DNA of 36,931 nt, taken from positions 1 to 36,931 of the IMG/VR virus record IMGVR_UViG_3300031578_009193. One strand, given 5' to 3'. Shown piece by piece: positions 8,101-15,277 of the stretch. This stretch comes from a virus. Numbering within the stretch: position 1 is the stretch's first letter; every line of letters begins with the position of its first letter. Below the pieces are notes generated by a model. That model was given only the letters and a program-made list of their open reading frames with translations. It was not told the origin of the DNA and searched no databases. A program made the translations under genes and the position numbers.

Positions 8101-9564
8101 CATGCTGTACATCGCGTGGTGTGTCGGGATCCGATACTTGACGTCTTCCTTGTTCATGGAGCGGATGCGCCCGCCTTCGAGGACGTCGCGTTTTCCGTGT
8201 TTCGAAGCGCCCGGGAATGCGATGGAGGCTTCGGCTGCTTCCGCTATAGGAACGTACTCGATGTGCTTTCCCCGCTGAAGCGGCGTGAAGATGTTCCCCT
8301 CACTGTCGGTGGCGGTGAAGAGAGAGGTGCGCACGTCGATGCCGGCGCGGTGAGACTCCGGCGTGCGCACCGGATCGATGATCGCAGCGTGAGTAGGGTG
8401 CAGGCGCCGTGCCTCGTCGGGCACCGCGCGATCGCTGGCAATGCCACCCTCGCCCATAGACGTGACGCGGACGGCAGAGTCGATGATTTCCACCGGGTTG
8501 ATCTGTGCCGGGTTCCCCGAGAGTGCCGACGTAGAAAGGAAGCGTCGGATGCCGCGGGAAAACGGAGAGGTGCCCAGGGCGCGCTGGATGTCCGGAGTCG
8601 CACCGTAATCGAGGCGACTGAGTGCCTTGCGCTGCAAGTCGCGTGCGTCGAGCTGAATACGCTCCTTGATGAAGTCGTCCGGGCCGAGCAGCTTCTTGAA
8701 CGCCAGGTTGTCGCGCTCGTCGAAGTCTTCGCCAGAGTTGTAAGCCTGGAGCAGCCGCCCCGAGGCTTCGAGAATGGCGTCCGGCGTCACACGGTCGAAA
8801 GACGTCCCGAGCGTTTTCTTCGTGGTGTCGGGGTCGAGCTTCGCACGGTCGTGCGCCTTGCGCACCGCCTCGACGGTGTCCTCTCCGGCGCGCCGCTGCC
8901 CTGGGTGCACCGTCTTTTCGTAGAGCTTTTTGAAGTAGGCGTCCTGCTTCTCACCGAAGGCGGCCTTGTTTTCCCGAACGAGCTGGGGGTTCCACTTCCT
9001 GGCGATCTGGCTGTCGGAGAGGCCCATCTTCCGAAGCACCGGGTAGAGGGGAATCTTGGAAGCGCCGAACTCCATGTTGAACTGGCCCTTGACCGGGTCC
9101 ATGCTCACACGGAAACTCGGTCCGCCGTGGGTGTTGAACTGCGCCTCGAGTTCTTCGTTGCGCTTCTTCCTTGAGTAGACTCCCGGCTTCATTCGCAGCT
9201 GGTTGCTCACCGAGTAGCGGTTCCCGCGGATCACGAAGTTGTCGTGTGCGGTCAGGTGTGGGAGCTGCATCAGCGTGAAGTCGCGTTTCTCTTGCACGAC
9301 CTTCCCGCTCTGGTTGTCGATGAGCTTTACGGTCCCGCGAACGGGCTCAGCCAGAGAGCGCGCACCGAGGATCGCTTTCTTGTAGTCGTCGGGTCCGTAC
9401 TCGGCCGGCTTCACGTTCACGTTCGAGACGGCAACGGTGTAGCGCCGTCCGACAAACGGGAAAACGTCTTTGATTCCCTGCACAGCCTTGTCCCGAATGC
9501 GCTCGCGGCGCACGTCGGCCGAGGTAAATACAGGTCGGAGATCGCTTGGAGTCTTTGCCGCCAT
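5134..9564 (-). CDS. RNA polymerase beta / beta' N-terminal fusion
   Basis: A 1476-aa single chain joining the beta subunit to the first part of beta'. Beta landmarks in order: FVIRGNRYSVSNQLRMKPGV, the LLGPDD-x-IKERI stretch, LSGNPAQINPVEIIDSAVR (fork/rifampicin region), HPTHAAIIDPVRTPE, GMNSNDAVVVSE, KIGDKLAGRYGNKGV and GRMEFNALVAHDA. Beta' then begins with GGFFDPALTGG and VPVVPPVYRPIVPG, passes KRRQDVSGRGTIAPD and LFVNRAPSLYRYN, and carries the metal-binding loop QAGDFDGDAV (canonical NADFDGDQ). It stops soon after, at EEPT, so the rest of beta' must come from the gene at 1-742. The ATG at 9564 has no Shine-Dalgarno; TATACT lies 6 nt before it, so the mRNA may be leaderless. A TTG at 9582 is an alternative start. 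Giant phages such as phiKZ also split their RNAP subunits, but beta fused to half of beta' is unusual. Confidence 0.95.
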   Translation of the reverse strand: MAAKTPSDLRPVFTSADVRRERIRDKAVQGIKDVFPFVGRRYTVAVSNVNVKPAEYGPDDYKKAILGARSLAEPVRGTVKLIDNQSGKVVQEKRDFTLMQLPHLTAHDNFVIRGNRYSVSNQLRMKPGVYSRKKRNEELEAQFNTHGGPSFRVSMDPVKGQFNMEFGASKIPLYPVLRKMGLSDSQIARKWNPQLVRENKAAFGEKQDAYFKKLYEKTVHPGQRRAGEDTVEAVRKAHDRAKLDPDTTKKTLGTSFDRVTPDAILEASGRLLQAYNSGEDFDERDNLAFKKLLGPDDFIKERIQLDARDLQRKALSRLDYGATPDIQRALGTSPFSRGIRRFLSTSALSGNPAQINPVEIIDSAVRVTSMGEGGIASDRAVPDEARRLHPTHAAIIDPVRTPESHRAGIDVRTSLFTATDSEGNIFTPLQRGKHIEYVPIAEAAEASIAFPGASKHGKRDVLEGGRIRSMNKEDVKYRIPTHHAMYSMSTNLIPFLDSIDGNRATMGSKMMTQALPLKGGEAPMIQVSSYRPGRSMEEEVGAMVVPTAPVSGTVMSIRDGYVHIKPDTPTKTGAPPTKVPYFTDFPLASKTYLNDTLTVSRGQKVKAGQPLAESHYAKDGQLSMGRNLRVAYTSMRGMNSNDAVVVSENAANKLTSLHMYQEGTEVDSESLVNSKIHANYYGNKYAPDLYNKLGDDGVVKPGMRVNPGDLLIASVQKSKLTPEARMLGKLHKKLVKPYRDTGVTWEHDTPGVVTDVVRAGNKIRMTVKTEEPLKIGDKLAGRYGNKGVVSAIIPDDQMLQDENGNPIDMAVSPTSVVTRINPAQVLETALARVAEKTGKRIIIENFADRDNVAYVKAELKKHGLKDTETITDPQTGKKISGVLVGPQFTQKLMKTTATNFSARGVDDYDVNQQPSAGGPKGAKGIGRMEFNALVAHDARNVVQETAALRSQRNDAWWRAHQLGLPTPALRTPFAYDKFGAMLAGAGIKMDKRGNHVQVGPLTDKDVEAVTSGAIKRPLFVKAKDLTPEQGGFFDPALTGGNNGTKWSHVELSEPMVNPIFERPVRTFLGMKQKELEEVIQAEGGAGVQKRLSKIDLDQRETETLAKLKKLKADKRNNAVKELKYIRALKENGMRPEDAYVVSKVPVVPPVYRPIVPGTGGNLQISDPNYLLRDTMIANDLVRKTKGLPPDMQRDARKHLYESMGALYGVSEPTSPQLQGRNVQGYIARISGAGRSPKSGFFHGKLLKRRQDVSGRGTIAPDATLAMDEVGLPEDAGWSMYAPFVMKDLVRRGFRATEAKTMIEDRHPTARASLVRETGERPLFVNRAPSLYRYNMLAAYPKLVPGKTIRVHESLAPIQAGDFDGDAVSLTVPVTAQAVEEAKRLTLPNMLLSDQRKFTLTKAAPQQEAVMGVYQATSASPTGQARVFNNQADAMTAYHRGEITLGTPVSFKGAAKSRKTRQATLWNPAAHTIEEPT

Positions 9565-9570
9565 GCCGAA

Positions 9571-9584
9571 AGTATAGGACAAAA
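9571..9584 (-). promoter_or_regulatory. Candidate -10 element for the RNA polymerase block (leaderless start)
   Basis: On the minus strand TCCTATACTTTCGGC runs straight into the ATG at 9564, placing TATACT exactly 6 nt before the start codon. Transcription would then begin at or next to the A of ATG. The same layout occurs before the terminase gene. No good -35 hexamer is visible at 16-18 bp. The core TTTGT-N3-ATACT-TTCGG recurs before the gene at 33702 as TTTGT-N3-ATACT-ATTCGG. Confidence 0.45.
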
Positions 9585-9690
9585 ATGGTATAAGTACTAG
9601 AATGATAATGCTTTAGGGATTTTCTTTCTTCGCCCGTTGCGCTCGCTGTCCGGCGAGCGCTTTCCAAACCCCATGCCGACCGGAGGAACG

Positions 9691-10416
9691 ATGTCGGAAC
9701 CCGGAGGAGTGCCACACAATATTGTACTTAGGGATCCCGCGACGGAGCCGTTGGTAACGGTTCCGGACACGCTTGAAGCCGCCTTGGCGCGCACGCTGCG
9801 AGAGCAGCTCGTGGCGATGGAACGCCGCGACGCGCAAGTCATGGTGGCCAAGTTGGCGGGGTCCCCCTTTGCTGAGGGACTGGGGCCGGAGGAGATCCTC
9901 CGGCGCGCTGACCTGGAACGCTGGTATGCTGGACGGCGTATCTGGTTTCGATTCCGAAACTCTGGACAGAAGCGCTGGATGCGGGGAACCTGCGTCGACT
10001 TCCGCGGCGCGCCGGGCATGCGGTTGCGTGTGATTCCGGACGGGCGGGATCAGCGGCTTCGGGCGCTCGAGCTGGAGGAGCTCGAGGTAGAGAACCGCCC
10101 GGAGCGCACACAACGCAGGGCCCGGGAAGACCTGACCAGTGTGCAGCGGGATCTGGCGGCGCTCTGGCGTCAGATCAAGGACATGAAGAAGCGCGAAACG
10201 CGACGCCGTTCTACGGCGGCGCCAGCGCCTATGACCCTGTCTCTGTCCGCTCTGGCTAACAAAGCCGAGAAGCTCGACGAACGTCTCCGGCAGTGCTGGG
10301 ATCTGTGCATCCAGGCCGGGAAAGAACTCGAGCACGAGCGCAGCCGCAGCGAGCGGCTCTTCCGAAAACGAGAACGAGAGGAGAAAAGGAATGGTGCATG
10401 TGAGACGAGTCCGTAA
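9691..10416 (+). CDS. Coiled-coil protein with small beta-barrel-like segment, unknown function
   Basis: A 241-aa protein. The start at 9691 has GGAGG 5 nt upstream; two upstream in-frame Met codons lack such a site. Residues 30-60 are helical and charged (LARTLREQLVAMERRDAQVM). Residues about 75-135 (RRIWFRFRNSGQKRWMRGTC, then a run of beta-like residues to LEELEVENRP) look like an SH3- or Tudor-type barrel. Residues 140-240 are a long charged coiled coil ending in an Arg/Lys/Glu-rich tail. I do not recognise the family. A long minus-strand frame across the same bases (9613-10434) looks like a shadow, since it has no ribosome site and low-complexity content. The gene is divergent from the RNA polymerase block. 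Confidence 0.7.
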   Translation: MSEPGGVPHNIVLRDPATEPLVTVPDTLEAALARTLREQLVAMERRDAQVMVAKLAGSPFAEGLGPEEILRRADLERWYAGRRIWFRFRNSGQKRWMRGTCVDFRGAPGMRLRVIPDGRDQRLRALELEELEVENRPERTQRRAREDLTSVQRDLAALWRQIKDMKKRETRRRSTAAPAPMTLSLSALANKAEKLDERLRQCWDLCIQAGKELEHERSRSERLFRKREREEKRNGACETSP

Positions 10417-10462
10417 CGAAGGCGTGTGGATCAAGGAGATGCCTCGGCCGAAGCCGAAGTAG
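10391..10462 (+). CDS. Possible 23-aa basic micropeptide
   Basis: A short frame, MVHVRRVRNEGVWIKEMPRP and then KPK, overlaps the end of the previous gene in another frame. A strong Shine-Dalgarno (GAGGAGAAAAGG) precedes its ATG, which is the main reason to list it. The product is basic and proline-tipped, with no known relative. It could equally be a chance frame behind a purine-rich gene end. Confidence 0.35.
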   Translation: MVHVRRVRNEGVWIKEMPRPKPK

Positions 10463-10542
10463 CCCCACCACCACCACCACGCCGTCGTTCCGCTCGCTCA
10501 CATATTATCTTGTCTCTTGCGGGATTGGAACGTAGGACGGGG

Positions 10543-10584
10543 GAGGGGACAGGGTCAGCCTTTGCGGGCCGACCCTGTCCCCTC
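10543..10584. terminator. Long perfect inverted repeat at a convergent gene junction
   Basis: A 14-bp perfect stem, GAGGGGACAGGGTC (10543-10556) with GACCCTGTCCCCTC (10571-10584), encloses a 14-nt loop. It lies where the plus-strand block (ending 10462) meets the minus-strand gene ending at 10555, and its left arm overlaps that gene's stop codon. A T-containing run (CCTCCTCTTT) follows on the plus strand; none follows on the minus strand. A terminator for plus-strand transcripts is the simplest reading. Confidence 0.55.
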
Positions 10585-11025
10585 TGCCTCCTCTTTAGCT
10601 TCCGGCGTCTTTCGGGTCGGGAAGAACTCGAGGTACTTGACGACCACGTAGACGTCGCCGTCCTTCGTGTTGTACCACTCCTCGCGAGCGAGGATCCAGT
10701 TCTTACCCGGCGTCAGGCAGTTGTTCTGGATCTTCTCGAGCTCGGCGCAGTCGGAGGCTTCACCGAGGTTGAAGCGACCGAAGCGCGCCTTGAACTTGCC
10801 CTTCGGCTGTGTGAAGAGCTGCGACGTTTGGTCGTTGCCCGTCGCGGCACCGGGCATGTCAGCGCCCATCTCCTTTGCGATGTCGCGCCACTGTCCGTCC
10901 TGGAAACCGCCCTTCGCGCCTGGATGCAGCGGCGGCATCTCACGCACGTTTTCCGGGTTGTTGGCCTCCCCGATGGCGTCCATGAAGTCGTTGGAAAAGT
11001 TGTCCGCACCGCCCTGTCCACCCAT
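10555..11025 (-). CDS. Unknown protein coupled to portal
   Basis: A 156-aa protein whose ATG shares its A with the portal stop codon (TAATG), so it is translated with the portal protein. The N-terminus is Gly/Asn/Asp-rich (MGGQGGADNFSNDFMDAIGE), the middle is hydrophilic, and residues 80-140 look like a compact alpha/beta domain (KARFGRFNLGEASDCAEL, later DGDVYVVVKYLEFFP). The tail is charged. No family recognised. From position it may be a head-assembly or portal-associated protein. Confidence 0.75.
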   Translation of the reverse strand: MGGQGGADNFSNDFMDAIGEANNPENVREMPPLHPGAKGGFQDGQWRDIAKEMGADMPGAATGNDQTSQLFTQPKGKFKARFGRFNLGEASDCAELEKIQNNCLTPGKNWILAREEWYNTKDGDVYVVVKYLEFFPTRKTPEAKEEAEGTGSARKG

Positions 11026-12758
11026 TACATCGGCCCTCCACCAGCACCACCGGCAGCCGCCTTGGCCTCGGCTGACGCAGACTGGTTCATCTGCTTCATC
11101 ACGAACGACACCAGCGAGAACATCACGATGTCCTCGGTCTGGAGCTGGTGCAGTTGACTCTGCTTGAGTTCGGGCGGCCCCTGCAAGAGCTGCATCGCGA
11201 GCTCCTGCGCCTGGACGAGCATTTGCTGCGGGTCATACTGCGGCGCGGGAGGCTGGTTGGCCTGTGCGCGTGCCGTCTCGGCCAGGTTGCTCTGGAGCTC
11301 CTTCATTTTACGATCGAGGTCTATCTGGAAGCGCTGCTCATCGAGCGTCTCCTGCATCCGCTGGTCCCGCTCGTTCTCCAGGTTACGCCCGAAGAGCTGC
11401 GCCATGGACGTGTTCGAGAAGAGTTGGCCGCCTGTCTGCTGGTTTGCCTGGAGCAGCATCATCTTCTGCTGCACGTCGTCGACGAGCTTGAAGGGCTCCA
11501 GGTCGAGCTTGATGCGCGACCAGCCCATGAATGAGCCGCACTTGTCGGAAATCCACTGGGCTTGCTCAACCTGCTCGTTGGTATAGTTGAGCAGTTGGTT
11601 TTCCAGCATCCGCAGCGTGACGCCAGAGCCGGTCGCCGAGAGGCCGCCGTAGAGGAACTCACGCGGAATGCCCATGGCGGCGATGATGTTGTTCTCGGCT
11701 TCGGTGATCTCCCCCGTCACCATCAGCGCGCGGCCCTGTCCGCCAACTTGCGTGACTCCGACCGGGATGGGCGCGAACATCATGTGCAGAGGGTCTCTAC
11801 GCCACGCCTTGAGGTTCAGCTTCATCTCGTTGGTCCAGTTGGACAGCGAGATGGACACCGTCGGGTCGGCCTGGGCCGTGGACTGGGCCGGGTGGAGTAC
11901 TCGGAAGGGAACGATGTGTTCCAGGGAGATGGCCTCGTTGGCCTTCTTCAGCACAGCACAATGGAAGAACTGCTTGAGCGTCGAGGCGAGCGCCGGGAAA
12001 CCCCAGCGGTTATCAATTCCTGCCGGCGCGTCGGCCTTCATGTGGTAGATCTTGCCCGGTCCGAACTTGAACAGCTTCTTCTGCGCGACGGCTTCGAGGA
12101 AGGCCAGCGGCATCGTGGCCAGCAGATGCTTGTCGGCGCTGCGAACGCGGGACTGAATGTCCGAGGGCATCTGGTAGTAGTACACCGACTCATCGGTAAT
12201 GGGGTTCGTTTCGATCTCGATCTGCTTGGGATCCCAACGGATGATGCGGATGCCCTTGGCGAGCCGCAGCTTCTCATCGTGGACTTCGGCGCGGGTGGGG
12301 CCGCACTTATCGCAGGTCATCGTGAAGCGCAGCTTCTTGTTGCGGATACGGAAGTTGTAGCGAGCGTGCTTGATGTTTACCATCGATCCACACTTCGTGC
12401 ACTTCAGGAAGCGTCGGAACGGAAAGTAAATCGAGGTGAACGAGTTGCCGTACACGTGACGGTCGATGCCGGTCCGGACCAGGATGCCCTTGAGTTTCAG
12501 TGTTTCATCGAAGAGTCGGCGGTACTTCGCCTTCAGCGTTGGGTTGTCCGTCTCGTAGATGAGGTCCGTAATCGGGTAGACTGCGAACTTGTTGAGGGCA
12601 GCGAAGATCTGCGGCGAGTTGTAGTACAGGTACTCGCAGTAGACGAAGAGGGTTTTGAGCTTTCGTGGGACAAAGGTCGTGAGATAGTCGAACAACGGGT
12701 TCGGATGCGTGATGCTCCGGCCGATGTGCTCTGTCCCGTAGTCATCGAGGTAGGGCAT
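11025..12758 (-). CDS. Portal protein with zinc-ribbon insert
   Basis: A 577-aa phage portal protein, the dodecameric ring through which DNA enters and leaves the capsid. Family-typical features are the opening with LFDYLTTFVPRKLKTLFVYC, and the C-terminal region EITEAENNIIAAMGIPREFL and YGGLSATGSGVTLRMLENQL, which matches the portal GIP-x-xF-G and helical stem/wing segment. The C-terminus is a Gln-rich coiled coil with a Gly/Ala tail. Residues about 118-155 hold two CxxC pairs (CTKCGS and CDKCGP), a zinc-ribbon insert not usual in portals. The ATG has GAGGAG 5 nt upstream, and a good sigma-70-like promoter lies 32-60 bp before it. The adjacent replication gene is divergent. Confidence 0.88.
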   Translation of the reverse strand: MPYLDDYGTEHIGRSITHPNPLFDYLTTFVPRKLKTLFVYCEYLYYNSPQIFAALNKFAVYPITDLIYETDNPTLKAKYRRLFDETLKLKGILVRTGIDRHVYGNSFTSIYFPFRRFLKCTKCGSMVNIKHARYNFRIRNKKLRFTMTCDKCGPTRAEVHDEKLRLAKGIRIIRWDPKQIEIETNPITDESVYYYQMPSDIQSRVRSADKHLLATMPLAFLEAVAQKKLFKFGPGKIYHMKADAPAGIDNRWGFPALASTLKQFFHCAVLKKANEAISLEHIVPFRVLHPAQSTAQADPTVSISLSNWTNEMKLNLKAWRRDPLHMMFAPIPVGVTQVGGQGRALMVTGEITEAENNIIAAMGIPREFLYGGLSATGSGVTLRMLENQLLNYTNEQVEQAQWISDKCGSFMGWSRIKLDLEPFKLVDDVQQKMMLLQANQQTGGQLFSNTSMAQLFGRNLENERDQRMQETLDEQRFQIDLDRKMKELQSNLAETARAQANQPPAPQYDPQQMLVQAQELAMQLLQGPPELKQSQLHQLQTEDIVMFSLVSFVMKQMNQSASAEAKAAAGGAGGGPM

Positions 12759-12789
12759 TTACTCCTCGCAATCGTCATTGTGACGCAAA

Positions 12790-12818
12790 AATAATAGGAT
12801 AGCTGAAAAACGCGTGCA
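12790..12818 (-). promoter_or_regulatory. Sigma-70-like promoter for the portal block
   Basis: On the minus strand TTGCAC (12818-12813) is followed by 17 bp and TATTAT (12795-12790). The predicted start, near 12783, leaves a leader of about 25 nt carrying the GAGGAG ribosome site of the portal gene. Both hexamers match consensus at four or five of six positions and the spacing is ideal. It lies in the divergent gap before the helicase gene, close to a TTTAC-N3-GTAA palindrome. Confidence 0.6.
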
Positions 12819-12842
12819 ACAATTATCTTGCAGGCGTCTTAG

Positions 12843-12855
12843 TTTACCGAGTAAC
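12843..12855. promoter_or_regulatory. TTTAC-N3-GTAA palindrome upstream of the helicase operon
   Basis: TTTACCGAGTAAC, one of six copies of a 13-bp dyad in this window. It lies 17 bp before the helicase ATG, in the divergent portal-helicase gap. That is where a repressor or activator could control the plus-strand operon. I see no convincing plus-strand -35/-10 pair here. Confidence 0.55.
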
Positions 12856-12871
12856 TTCACGTGGTGGACCA

Positions 12872-14755
12872 ATGACCAAAATGACGAACGAGACGATAAC
12901 CTGTGGATTGTCGACGCTCTACGGCACTCCGGTGCTCGTGACGCCCGCAATCCCGGGCACCAAAGATATGCTCGGAAAGCGCGTGCTCGGAGCTCTGTTC
13001 ATGAAAGAACACGGCGTTTGGCTGTACCCGGCGTTCTCTCCCTACGTGTTCGACGTCGTCCGAGACCTCGAGATCGTGATCCCCAACATCCAGTTTACTC
13101 CGGAAGCGGAGGCGCACTTCGACCTGGAGCACGCCCGGTATATCGCTGCCACGTCAGACCCCATTCCGAGTCAGTTCCGAGACGACTTCGAATTCGTGAC
13201 CGATCCGATGGCGCACCAGGAGCACGGGCTCAATTTCGCGCTGTGTATGCTGCGCTGCGGGATCTTTTACGACTGTGGCCTCGGGAAGACGAAGATCGTC
13301 GTGGACTTGATGCGCCACGAGCGCGAGAAGACGCTGGTCTTGGTTCCGAGCGTAGGGATCAAAGTTTGGGAGAAAGAGATCCGAAAGCACGCGGATGGAG
13401 AGCTGTCCGTGACGTGTATCCTCGGGACACCGAAGAAGAAGATGGCGCTCCTTCGCAAGGCGGCCAAGAACGACGACGACGTTGTTGTTGTGGGCTACGA
13501 CACGGCGAAGCTGTACGTTAAGCAGATCACGGAGACCTATGGCTACCGACTGATCGTTGCTGACGAGAGCCACAAGCTACGCGGAGGAAACAGCGCACGG
13601 ACGAAAGGCGCTGTGGCGCTGGCTGCCCAGGCGAACCGTCGCCTGCTCCTCTCGGGTACGCCGTCGCTGGGCGACCCGATGCACATGTGGGGCCAGCTCC
13701 AGTTTCTTGGGAACTTCATCCCGGGGCTCAACTTCTGGACCTTCAAGAAACACTTCACCGTGGCGCACAAGAACAACCCGCGCTTCGTGGTAGGGTATAA
13801 GAACCTCGATCTGCTCAACACGAAGGTCACGCGCATCTCGACGAAGAAGAGCAAGGACGAGTGCCTCGATCTTCCGCCGCGTACGTTCATCGATGTGCCC
13901 TTCGAGGTGACCGGCGATCAGCGCGCGGCCTACAACGAGATCGTTGAAGAGACGGTTGCTGATATTGCGGAGGGGATCCAGTATGAGGCGCCGCATGCCG
14001 CGGCAATCATCCAGAAGCTCTTACAGGTGCTCAGCGGTTTCTTCATTGTTCCGCCCCCCGACATCTGTGATGGCTGCGAGTACGTCAAGGAGTGTATCTC
14101 CAAGAACCAGAAGCCCTTCCGACCGGGCTGTGTCAAAGAGGACCGTCCGCGTGCGCAAGCGGTTTACCGGATGCGGGAGAACCCGAAGCTCGACTTGCTC
14201 GTGGAGCTCGTCGATTCGATTCTGGAAAAGCCAGAAGAGAAGGTCATCATCTGGGGGTATTTCGTTGAGGAGCTCGATATTGTCGAGGAGTTCCTCAAGG
14301 AACGCGACATCGGGTGCGTTCGCGTGGACGGGCGTAACAGCAGCCGTGCGGTGGAGATCGGGGAGCAGTTTGAAGGTGACCCGAAGCTCCGTGTGTACTT
14401 GGCTAACATCACCACAGGCACCTCGGTGACGCTCAATAGCGCTCGGTACATGATCTACTTCGGGTTGACCTACGGTCTCGATGAGTACCTTCAGTCCATA
14501 GACCGGAATCACCGCATCGGGCAAGACAAGCCTATCTTCGTGTACCGCCTCCTGGCCGAGAAGAGCGTGCTTGCCTACGTCGTGGCTGCCCTCGAGCGAA
14601 AGATCGACATTGCCAAGGCCATCACTGACCGGATCAACTGTGCGGTGTGCGCTCGGCAGACTCGGTGCCTTGACGAGGGTATTGCACCCTTCGACGAGGA
14701 CTGTGTCTACGACGACAAGCTGTCCCGCGTGATCACCAAACCGCAAACCCTCTGA
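12872..14755 (+). CDS. SNF2-like superfamily 2 helicase
   Basis: A 627-aa DNA helicase or translocase. Residues 1-110 form an N-terminal extension. The helicase core follows: motif Q/I FYDCGLGKTKIVVDLMRHE (about 130-148), motif Ia TLVLVPS, motif II VADESHKLRG (DESH box, about 229), motif III LLLSGTPSLGDPMH, motif IV VIIWGYF, motif V LANITTGTSVTLNSA and motif VI DRNHRIGQDKPIFVYRL (about 542). The last pattern is typical of SNF2/RapA-type proteins. A Cys cluster (CDGCEYVKECISKNQKPFRPGC) sits between the two RecA-like lobes, and a second one (CAVCARQTRC) lies near the C-terminus; both may bind metal. It heads a plus-strand operon with RNase H and a Cas4-like nuclease, which suggests replication or repair. 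The TGA stop is followed at once by a TTAC-N3-GTAA palindrome. Confidence 0.92.
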   Translation: MTKMTNETITCGLSTLYGTPVLVTPAIPGTKDMLGKRVLGALFMKEHGVWLYPAFSPYVFDVVRDLEIVIPNIQFTPEAEAHFDLEHARYIAATSDPIPSQFRDDFEFVTDPMAHQEHGLNFALCMLRCGIFYDCGLGKTKIVVDLMRHEREKTLVLVPSVGIKVWEKEIRKHADGELSVTCILGTPKKKMALLRKAAKNDDDVVVVGYDTAKLYVKQITETYGYRLIVADESHKLRGGNSARTKGAVALAAQANRRLLLSGTPSLGDPMHMWGQLQFLGNFIPGLNFWTFKKHFTVAHKNNPRFVVGYKNLDLLNTKVTRISTKKSKDECLDLPPRTFIDVPFEVTGDQRAAYNEIVEETVADIAEGIQYEAPHAAAIIQKLLQVLSGFFIVPPPDICDGCEYVKECISKNQKPFRPGCVKEDRPRAQAVYRMRENPKLDLLVELVDSILEKPEEKVIIWGYFVEELDIVEEFLKERDIGCVRVDGRNSSRAVEIGEQFEGDPKLRVYLANITTGTSVTLNSARYMIYFGLTYGLDEYLQSIDRNHRIGQDKPIFVYRLLAEKSVLAYVVAALERKIDIAKAITDRINCAVCARQTRCLDEGIAPFDEDCVYDDKLSRVITKPQTL

Positions 14756-14767
14756 TTACGTGGTAAA
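14755..14767. promoter_or_regulatory. TTAC-N3-GTAAA palindrome directly after the helicase stop codon
   Basis: ATTACGTGGTAAA. The first A is the last base of the helicase TGA. It occupies the 30-bp gap before the RNase H gene, whose ribosome site GGAGGTGAT follows 9 bp later. It could be an internal operator, an RNA hairpin or a protein-binding site. The same core occurs inside the primase-helicase gene at 23211. Confidence 0.5.
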
Positions 14768-14785
14768 AGATACCGGAGGTGATTT

Positions 14786-15277
14786 ATGTCCCGGCATTGG
14801 AATGTGACCGTCGATGGGAGCTCAAAGTGGCGCAGAGGTAGCTGCGGCTGGGTCATTCGGCAGGACGGAGAAGCTGTCATCACGGCGCGCGGGGTTCGGC
14901 CCCTCGGCCAGAAGACCAACAACGAGGCGGAGTACGCGGCGATCATCGAGGGGTGCAACGCAATCACGAGGTGGATGGCCGACGGTGACACGGTCACCAT
15001 CTTTTCGGACAGCCAGCTCGTGGTACGGCAACTCAAGGGCGAGTATCGTGTCAACAAAAAGGAGCTGCGTCGCTGGAATAAGAAGGCGGAGCAGGCGTTG
15101 CGGGCGGTGAAGGCGAAGCTCGTCTGGCACCGGCGCGACGAAGGAGATGGTCCGCTGGCCGACCTGGCGGCGGACGGGAGGTTCGACGATGGAGATCAGA
15201 CTGAAGTGGTCCCGGGCGGAGATCGAGGAGATGCTCCGGGACCTGATGCAGCAGCAGGGGTTCCGTCCAATCGCTGA
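14786..15277 (+). CDS. RNase HI-like ribonuclease
   Basis: A 163-aa RNase H-fold enzyme that cleaves the RNA strand of RNA-DNA hybrids, for example replication primers. Visible landmarks are the first catalytic Asp in WNVTVDGSSKWRRGSCGWVI, the Glu in TNNEAEYAAIIEGC, the second Asp in TIFSDSQLVVRQLKGEY, then NKKELRRWN and the last acidic position in LADLAADG (about residue 120-128). These fit the short bacterial/archaeal RNase HI type lacking the basic protrusion. Translation starts behind a near-perfect GGAGGTGAT site. The last 30 residues lie beyond the fold and overlap the next gene by 89 bp in another frame, so they may be dispensable. The RNA substrates could also include those made by the reverse transcriptase in this genome; that is speculation. 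Confidence 0.88.
   Translation: MSRHWNVTVDGSSKWRRGSCGWVIRQDGEAVITARGVRPLGQKTNNEAEYAAIIEGCNAITRWMADGDTVTIFSDSQLVVRQLKGEYRVNKKELRRWNKKAEQALRAVKAKLVWHRRDEGDGPLADLAADGRFDDGDQTEVVPGGDRGDAPGPDAAAGVPSNR

Noticed and set aside
9613-10434. 273-aa open frame on the minus strand across the 9691-10416 gene
   Set aside because: It has no ribosome site and reads as a shadow of the plus-strand gene, which has GGAGG before its ATG and a believable coiled-coil composition.
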